Shown here: positions 55,723 to 64,000 of the stretch, one piece after another
Position numbering within the stretch: position 1 is the stretch's first letter
Layout: every line of letters starts with the position of its first letter
Program-made: the position numbers and the translations under genes
Assembly (NCBI RefSeq): GCF_030867095.1
Contig: NC_081826.1
Location: 248,724,251-248,788,250 of the forward strand
Origin: Alligator mississippiensis
Taxonomy: Eukaryota > Chordata > Crocodylia > Alligatoridae
Length of the DNA: 64,000 nt
Direction: 5' to 3'
Notes under the pieces: generated by a model
What the model was told of the DNA's origin: nothing
The model's input: the letters and a program-made list of their open reading frames with translations, nothing else
Databases searched by the model: none

Positions 55723-58396
55723 AGTAACTTTTAGTAATAATAAAAGGACCCAGAATTATTTGTGCTCTAAAGTTCTTTTCAGGAATAGCTCAAAGAGAGG
55801 AGAAACTGAGAAAGGAGATTAAATGACTGTTGAAAAATCATTGGTACCAAGTGGCAAATATAAAAAGGTTGGCCAACTTAAGGAGACATTCTTCTCTTAA
55901 CTGAAGTCACAAGTATTTTAGTCTGTGATGCCAGTTGTGGTCACTTGTTTCTTTTTTTTTTTTTTTTAATTGAAGTGTGTGACTACTTAGTGGCAGTTCT
56001 GAGTGTGATCAATAAAGAAGATTCAGATGAACTTTTGTGGATAAATTTTTAAAAGAACAATTAAACAGATTTTAGGTTGTGCTGTATGTGTACAACTAAA
56101 TATGGTTCTTGTGTCTGTAGTTCCCAGTGTTTGCCATCACAGATATAAAGGAAAACAAACTCATCCCTTCATGCTCGCTCTAGTCCTTTTGGAAGCGTTC
56201 TTACTGTTAACAAAAGTACTAGCGTTATCATGCCAAAAAAGTGCTCCTTTGTGACACTGACATGAAATTCAATGGAAGCAACTGCAAATTGTTATACCTG
56301 TAATGAAAATAGAATAGAAAATGGTTTGAATTAAAATCTTCACCCCTTAAAATATTTTTTAAAATAATTTAGCAAGGTGTCATCAGCAAAAAAGTTTAGA
56401 AATTTCAGTTACATTAGAAAATATAACTTCACATAAATATAGTTTTCTCAGGATTACAAGTATGTCTGTCTACCAACCTCTGTTTCTTTTAGCTTGGTAA
56501 AAAGGCAGAGTTAAACCAGCCTAAAACATATCTTTCCTATTTAGATTTTACAATATTTGTTTGCTGTACACTGCTATAAATAAACATAAGTTTTATGTTC
56601 ATGTTAACTTGTAAAAAATGACTCAGTTTTGCTAGATGGAGTAATATGGGTTAGTTGATGTTGTTAAAAGACATCATTCAACTTGAGCTTCTATTGCATG
56701 TCTGCACCCACAAGAGGAACATCTGGTTTTTGATCTCACATTAGACTTCATCTTTTGTTTGCCTGTGAAAGACACATTTTATTCACTTTTCAGCATTTAT
56801 GTTATGTGATTCACTGACTTCCTTCCCTTGAACTATGGTTTCTCTTGGTATCCCTACTGTGTGCTCCTTATGGGACAGCATGATATCTCCTTAGCCATTT
56901 TCCTATACTGAAGATATTTGTGTTTTCTGTTAAATAAAAACTCAGAAGATGTGAACAAAAGTGTGGGCTTGTTTAAAAAGGAATGCCTGCTAGCTTGGAG
57001 CTTAACTTGCACAGTGTGTTTTTAAGCAACCTTTTCACTCCACATATGCATAAGCTTTTAATAACAGTCAAGTGGTTACATATTTACAGAATTGTGCAAA
57101 AAGATGTTTAATCCTGCCACATGGTGATCTCTCTTTCAAGAAAATTAAGAGCAGACAAGTAAGACCCATATGAAAATTGTAATACTTTAAACTGTAGGAG
57201 GTAGACTTCCTCAAAAATTAATTTTAACCACATGTGGAAGTACAGACATTAATTCACTTGGTTATTTGAAGTTTAATTAAATGTATACCAGATGATGACA
57301 GTACCTTGTAATGTCATTGTGGCAAGCACCCTTACTTATGGGAGGTGTTACTACAAGTATTTTATTTGTTTCATTTACTATGGAAAGATTCTATTATTTG
57401 AAATTGAAAGGATTTCTTGTTAAAGGGAATGTTTGTATGCACGTTCAACTTTAATAGAGTACCAATTCAAGAACTCCGGCGGTTTTTTTCTTCCCATTTT
57501 GCAAACTATTTTCTGGCAATTACATCTTGAAAACAGTGTTTTATAATTGGGAGATGGACTTTTCAAGGAGTTCTTCAACAGTAAAGAGAAAGCAAGCAGC
57601 CCCAAATCTGTTTTTTTTCACACCTAAATGATTAAATGCAAGAAACAACATCTTCAAAGATCCCTAAGGCTTTTGTCCGTGTTAGTCTGACAATAGTCTT
57701 CAGTGTAGGAAGCTCTTTTCTTGAGATGGAAGGAAAAGAAGTTGGTGGGATAACAAAACGTGGAGCTGGGGAAGGCAGAAACTGAATGGTTGTTTGGATT
57801 GGAGAATAAGCTTAACAACCATATAAACCTAGGGGGCATAGTTAAAGAGTTAGGAACACCATTAACAACTTTAAGATCCATCCCTCTTTAATGCCTGCTT
57901 TGGTTGATGAGAGTCATAATAGTGTATTTTAATTCTTGAACAGGTGGGCAAGAAAGTTTCCTTGAGCTCATTAAAATCACAGAGAAGCATAATAATTGAC
58001 AACATGAAACTGGGTGCTTAGCAGCGATTGTTAGCTTGCTATTTGCTTGCAGTAGCACAAATAGTTAAACATATAAAGCTTTTGAAAGAGAAGTTAGGAG
58101 TGTGTCTGCATTTTTAGTCCTGTTTTATTGATTTGCATGAAAAAGCCTGGGCCATATTCTGGCTCTGTAACACCAATCTAGCATTCTAGCAAAAAAGACC
58201 TAGAATCTGGGCATATCAAAGCAGCTGTGAAATTATACACGAATCTGTTCCAACTGGACAATAGTAGCTATCCTTTCAAGGACTTCAACTCAGTATAATA
58301 ATAATCACTACATTATATTAACCTAGAATCAGTTTCATGTCTATTTGGTCATGCAATGAGAACTGTTTAGTAATTCATTTTAATTCTTCCCTCTAG
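55723..58396. other. Rest of intron 3, nothing recognised
   Basis: AT-rich intronic sequence, with T runs near 55952. No repeat with clear ends and no exon was found before the acceptor TTCTTCCCTCTAG of exon 4. Confidence 0.45.
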
Positions 58397-58467
58397 GTGA
58401 ACGGAAGAGTCCGTATGTAGCTGTGTGCTGTATAGTGATGGCCTTCAGCATTCTGTTTGCACAGTAG
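58397..58467 (+). CDS. TMEM167A: TMEM167A coding exon 4 (C-terminus)
   Basis: This exon completes Gly50 and codes ERKSPYVAVCCIVMAFSILF followed by Ala-Gln and the stop TAG (58465-58467). Residues about 56-70 form the second membrane segment. The ERKSPY block just before it is strongly conserved in the family. The total protein is 72 residues. The penultimate residue is Ala, where I recall Ile in human. Confidence 0.95.
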
Positions 58468-60560
58468 CAATTGAAGGATGTTGGATACCTCTTGCTACTG
58501 AACTGCAATGGATTAAAGGACTTGGGTCAGCAAAAGGGACGAAAAGAATGCTCTAGCTCCTCCCCTGGGTTGCATGTACTGGATGGGACACACTTGGCAA
58601 GCATTTATCTTTTCTTCTGTTAATGGACCATGGTGTGCGGTATAGGTTATCAAAAGACAGTTATTCAATTCCACAATGTGACATGTTTGTTAATGCCGGT
58701 TTAATACAACTGTCACTGCTGAAACAAATTCTGCAAAAGTCATCAATATGTATTGTATCCTGGGTTTCCAGTGGCGTATTTTTAAGCCATCCAATTGGGA
58801 AAAAGTGACTAAATTCACCAATTTAATAGCTCTTTTTCTACACCATTTAAAAAAGAAAAGGCAAGTTTTGTACTGTTCTTTATTGGGGAATAAAAAAACA
58901 AACCCATGACTGAAAAAAAATGTGTTCACAAAAATGCTTTCAGGTCCCTCCCTATAAATTCTTCTAATGAATTCCTGTCTCTGTCATGGCCAACATGTTT
59001 ATGTACACTAACCATAAGACCTCTAGTTTAAATTAAATCTGCAGTTTTTAATTCCATTTTCCACACTTGCAACAGTACATGTTAATCTATGTGAGTCTTA
59101 ATATTTAAAAAAATATTCATAAAGTTAGGGGCCATACTTGTAAATCATGTAATTTCATATCTAACTGCCTGATTGGAATGTCTATGTGTAGTTTGTGAGC
59201 TCAGACTAGTGCGTATATAAATCATATGTGTGCATTTTTAGAAGACATTTTGACCTAAAATGTTGGCTTTATCATTGGGGCCAACTCTCATAGCATTACA
59301 TGGAGGTGTGTTAGCTGTTTATTACAAACATTTTCTAAACTGCAGATTTTAAATCATTCATTTAGCTGGTTAAGCAGCCATGAAAGTGCCAGTGTTCTGA
59401 AGGTTAAGAAAAACTATTGTAATTAGATGTAACTGCTGTGTATCAGCATTTGCACCTTGGGTTTATCCTATTGCTCCACAAGTTATAAATTATACTAATA
59501 TAGTGACTTATTCTGATAAAATACTTGGAAGGTCTGTCTGTACCTGAAGGTTATACAGTTTGAAGAATTTTATCCATATTAAATACTGTCTGTCACTTTG
59601 AAAACCTAAGCTCTGTAAGTGACATAAGCAAGCTGGTAATAAAACAACTAGAAGATGTACAAAAGTAACTACCTTCTTGTTTAGAAAATCTTCTGGTTGC
59701 TATAGTTTCCGAGATGCATTGATGGTAGGTGCCCTGCATCATAGAAAGCAAGCAATTATTTAACTGTTAGGCAGGTTCAAACATAGATCCAAGTCGATTC
59801 TCTTATATAGTTCTAAACACTCAAATCCCATTTTTTGCCTCCAGAATGCATATATAAATGAAACTTCAACAGACAATGGGACAAATTTTTGGCTGCCTTT
59901 CATTGCTAATTTATGCTAATTAATTGGCCCTATATACAACCCCAAATCAGAGGAGTACAGAGATGTGTTGCTTCATGTCACTTTCACTGGTGCACACACA
60001 CAACCTGACCTACGTTGTGTGTATTTTTGCTGGCCTTCAAGGTTTAGTCCTGTTTTTAAATTTTGAGTTTTGCAACAAGAAGCAGTTACTAAAGTTGTAA
60101 CCATATAGTTTTGATTTTAAAATTCTTGCAACTGTAATCTTACTCCTGGCACTTTCAAATAGCCCAAAGTTTGGCTCAAACGTGCATCATATACAATCAA
60201 ATAATTTTAAGGAATTATTTGACATAGCTGTTGTTTCTTGTCAAGAGATTTGGTTTGTAGTATTTATATATTTTTTTTTTCCAAAATGCTTTAAATAAAA
60301 CAATAATATCCACAAACAACTCCAGTTCAGCTATATGACAGCTCATTTAAATATATTACCAGTATTTCAAGGTAACAGTATGGTGAAATAAAACAAAGCA
60401 TTGTTTTTTTTTCTTTACTTTTGAGAATCCAGAAGCAACATAGCAAGCTAATCATTTTAAAGAGTTATCCTGAAAAATCATTTATTTTCCTTTTCAGTGT
60501 GGTTAAATTTACTCTCTAGTGCATTCTTATAGAAATAAAACAACTTTCTGAACTTTACAT
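58468..60560 (+). other. TMEM167A: TMEM167A 3' UTR (inferred)
   Basis: After the stop the sequence is AT-rich and free of recognisable repeats. AATAAA signals lie at 58889, 59638, 60294, 60387 and 60534. The last has the best surroundings: a CA-containing stretch 15-25 bases later and GTGTTGTTTA at 60561-60570. I therefore place the main end near 60560. Earlier signals could give shorter transcripts. Confidence 0.6.
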
Positions 60561-60570
60561 GTGTTGTTTA
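60534..60570 (+). terminator. Candidate main poly(A) site
   Basis: AATAAA (60534-60539), possible cleavage near 60555-60560, and the GT-rich element GTGTTGTTTA (60561-60570). Chosen by layout only. Confidence 0.5.
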
Positions 60571-61254
60571 GTTTTTAAATATTATTAGATAATTAACTGA
60601 TTTAAGATGATATACTACAGTACAAAATATCATTTTTACTAACTACACATACATCCATGTGGACCCAGTCTACAAGTACATTCTAGAAAGCTTTACATTG
60701 TTCCCACAGTGCTCTACAGAAAGTACCACTAAAATCAGTAGCTATTTCAGGGACATTTCTGATATCAAAACTGCAAATTTTCTGAGCAATTATGTTTGAT
60801 CAGAAAACCAGAAGAAAGGAGAGAGTTCTCAGCCCGCTGCTTGTAATGTAGAGATTCAGTGGCATCCACATAGAAGAATATTTTTAAAAACAATTAGACA
60901 GAGCTAGCAGTGCCATATATTGTTAAGACTGTCCCATGCTTTCCATTGTATAAACCTCTTCGGTTACTTTTTACTGCGGCAAATTTTAAATGTTTGGCCT
61001 GAAATTTTCTATGTAAAGTCTCAGACTGATTGTTTTTGTTTTGTTTTGCCTTTGTTTTGTTTTTGTTTTGGGGGGGGGTCTGGGTTTTTTTGTTTCAGCT
61101 AAAGTGATTTAGCTGTTTGAAGGAGCAATGCGAGAGAAGTGTCATATTTTACTGTATTAAAAATTCATTGAACAACAGCATATTCTTTTTAGATATGCTC
61201 TAGTTAACCCTCCTTGAAGGACAAGGACGTCAGAATTTGGTTGGGATGCAGTTA
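60571..61254. other. No feature recognised
   Basis: Sequence past the gene's likely end. It includes a TTTTG-rich run with nine Gs near 61070. No gene seen. Confidence 0.4.
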
Positions 61255-61930
61255 ATCATAGAAAGCCAGAGTTGGAAGGGACCTCAGGAGGTCATCTAGT
61301 CTAACCCCTTGCTCAAAGCAGGACCAGCCCCAACTAGATCATCCCAGCCGGGTCTTAAACCTCCAAGGATGGAGCTTCCACCACCTCTCTGGGTAACCTG
61401 TTCCAGTGTTCTACTACCTTCCTAGTGAGAAAATTCTTCCTAATATCTAACCTAAACTTCCCTTGCTGCAACTTTAGACCATTGCTCCTTGTTCTGTCAT
61501 CTGCCATCACTGAGAACAGTCTAGCTTCTTCCTTTTTGGAACCCCCCTTCAGGTAGTTGAAGGCTGCTATTAAATTCCCTCTCAGGCTTCTCATCCCCAG
61601 ACTGTCAGTCCAGTTCCCTCAGCCTCTCCTTGTAAGTCAAGATGCTCCGGCCCCCTAACCATTTTTGTTACGCTCTACTGGACAGTCTCCAATTTGTCCA
61701 CATCATTTTTGTAGTGGGGGGTGCCCAAAACTGAACACAGTACTCCAGATATGGCCTTACCAATGATGAATAGAGGGGAATAATCACTTCCCTTGACCTA
61801 ATGGCAACATGCCTACTGATGCAGAGCAGGATGCTGTTAGCCTTCTTGGCAACAAGGTCACGCTTTTGGCTCATACTCAGCTTATTGTCCACTGTAACCC
61901 CCAGGGATGATGTGCCTTTTGATGTTTGCA
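61255..61930 (-). mobile_element. Old CR1 LINE fragment
   Basis: On the - strand the blocks [40 protein letters not shown], then FRLDIRKNFLTRKVVEHW and LPREVVEAPSLEV are CR1 ORF2 C-terminal sequence. A frame break lies between them. The 3' tail is near 61255-61320. 5'-truncated and old, distinct in sequence from the copy at 25222-27135. Confidence 0.9.
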
Positions 61931-64000
61931 TAAAAACCCACCAAGCTAAGGCAACCAGTTTAGAAAGCAGGAAAACAAAGGAGTTGACAGAGATGTGTTA
62001 TGAGCTAACAAGGCAGAAGAGTCCTGCAGTCCAGTGCAAATAGGTGCAAGGAGGGGGACAGTTCACTGTTCCAAGAGCACTGTACCACTCTGGCTTCTCC
62101 CCAACACCAGCAGCCTCTTCCTTCTACCCTCGCCCCCCTCAAAGGGGAGGTAGGTATACATTGGAGATGGGGAATAGGAGAAAGAAAAGATGATCCTGTG
62201 GATATGGTTGAACTGTAGTCTGTCCCTGTTCCTGATGCTGCAGTGTTTCTGTATAATACTAGACAAGATGCTAAATTTTAAGTTTTTCACAGTTGTCACT
62301 GATTGCATATTCCTTGTTTTTCAGAACTTGAGACCTCAGGGTCTGATTTGCTGACAAATTTAACTGAAGTCAGTCAGAGCTACTTTTTGAACATCGTGTG
62401 ACTTATTTGATTTATTTGCTGCCTATCTGCCCTTCCCCATCCCCCAAGAAAGGGTGGTCAGACTGAGTAATGCCTCTTGTTTTATCCCATCATCCATTGT
62501 TTTTTGCAGTCCAGCAGTTTTCAAAGCAAGTGCTGTTTGGTAGCATGGAAGAGACTTGTTTAGCACTGTAGTCCACATGATAATATTTAACTATATCCAG
62601 AGTAGCTGCAACATGACTGGGGAAAGGTGCATTTGGGGAAACAAAGTAGAGGGAGTGTCATACCTGCATATCTCTAAAATAAGGCAGTGTGTGTAGAAAA
62701 ATGCTGAATACTCTGCAAAATCTCAGGATCTCAAATTAGCCAGTCAGAACTAGTAGATTTTTATATATGTATGTGTGTATGTATTTGCCCAGTATCTGTA
62801 TCTCAGTTTCCTATTTGTGAAAGGGGAATAGTTATAGGAGTATTTTATAGGGGTCTTGTGAAGTTAATGAATCATTTGTGAAGTGCTCAGTTATGGGTGC
62901 CATAGAAAAGTCCTTGGAGAAATGAATAATTCTGCCTTCAGAGCAGGGTTTTAACAGTGTGCAGTAAATAATACAAAAAGCCCACACACTAAACAACAGG
63001 GGGGAAAACAAAATAATGAATAACCACTTATTGTGTATTCTGTGCACTGAATGAGCACAGTTCCTATGGAAAATATGGGATCATGTAATTAAAGACAATA
63101 TAATTGTGCATTCACACATGGAGATAAAATTAAGATGGCATGGATAACATGGATATAGAAATTGCCTCTATTTTTGATTATAGTAGGTGCTCTGAGCCTT
63201 TTGAATAGGGCAGAATATAAATCTAGAAAAATGATTACGTTTCCTTATTTTGAAGGGCTGAAGGAGAGAAAAGGTATAAAGGTTGAAAGCATCAAATATT
63301 TCTTTTAAAAAACTAATCTTACTACAGAATTCCAAAAAGAGAAACGACAGCTCTTTTAGATGATATTCCATCTTTCAGTGGGTTTTTAGCCTGTTATTTT
63401 CAATTGTGCTTTGTGCTTGGGGTAGAAGACGGAGAGCTCTCACCAAACATGAATGAAAAGAAAGCACCAGAATGAAAAGTGGATTTTACTACCTTTTCTT
63501 TTAACTAATAAGTAAAAGCAACATTTTCAACTTTATTTTCTTAATGACCAAACTGATTGATGGAACAATTGATGAAGAAAAGTAGTTTTGCATTTCTAAT
63601 CACTTCTCAAACCAGAATAGTTCTTGGCAAGTTATTTTTTTAAAGGTATAATTTGTGAAGTTTATGCACTGTGGCTTCCTAATTTGCATTTAATCATCAT
63701 AAAGATGGTGGTAAAAGCCAAAATAGCCAGCAAGATCCACCTACACAGAGGTATGGCAAGAACAAAGAATGAAAGTGTGGGAGTCAATAATTGGAAGGAA
63801 ATGCTGATAAAATAACTGGAGAGGAAGTTAATCAGAAGTTAATCATGTCAAAAAAGAACAAGCCTGTTGATTTTTCTTATCTTTAACAGGTACCCTGAAT
63901 CTTTGCTGTTAGTAGATCCGTAGAAATGTTTTGTGAAATCAAAGTAATGATTGAAGGTGATGTGATGGGATAGCCTCAGAGGCAAGTGAAGATCAGGCAC
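61931..64000. other. No feature recognised
   Basis: AT-rich sequence to the window's end. The frames are short, with no exon, RNA gene or clear repeat. Confidence 0.4.

Noticed and set aside
1..64000. CRISPR arrays, rRNA genes, canonical tRNA genes, bacterial-type operons
   Set aside because: None seen. The sequence is vertebrate nuclear DNA, and the one tRNA-like segment (14640-14780) fits a worn SINE.

Overview
This window looks like nuclear DNA of an amniote vertebrate, most likely a crocodilian, with turtle as the alternative. CR1 LINEs are in several age classes. Penelope-like elements, many hAT and foldback DNA elements, Helitron-like elements and solo LTRs accompany them. The only host gene I can read is split by long introns. 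The species is inferred from repeat content, not proven.

The host gene is TMEM167A (KISH-A), on the + strand. Exon 1 codes only the start ATG, at 18960-18962. The other coding parts are 46543-46652, 54468-54502 and 58397-58467. All splice signals are canonical, and the 219 coding bases give exactly 72 residues plus a stop. The 3' UTR probably ends near 60560. A CpG island (about 18180-19250) with three CCAAT boxes and ETS-type sites forms the promoter. In human, TMEM167A is head-to-head with XRCC4, so the left 18 kb is probably the 5' end and first intron of XRCC4 on the - strand. I found no XRCC4 coding exon here.

Left of the promoter (1-18100) lie two solo LTRs of one family in opposite orientation, each with a perfect 5-bp target duplication. 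The same stretch holds a Helitron-like element, a Tigger-like element, hAT elements and a perfect 124-bp palindrome of Penelope type. Intron 1 (18963-46542) holds a nest at 25050-28987: a hAT element carrying a CR1 with a long open reverse transcriptase and a palindromic element, followed directly by a second hAT. It also holds degraded Penelope elements with GIY-YIG remnants (33165-35660), four more CR1 copies, a Penelope palindrome with a hammerhead-ribozyme-like core (40813-41187) and two Helitron-like copies. Intron 2 is dominated by a possible 4.4-kb TIR-bounded block (49699-54118). Intron 3 carries an 818-bp hAT element with a clear 8-bp target duplication. After the gene there is one old CR1 copy and otherwise plain AT-rich sequence.

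The most interesting signal is the Penelope-derived palindromes. Their arms carry hammerhead-like cores. In the best copy one arm has a near-complete hammerhead that could only close stem III as a dimer, while the other arm has lost exactly the catalytic core.
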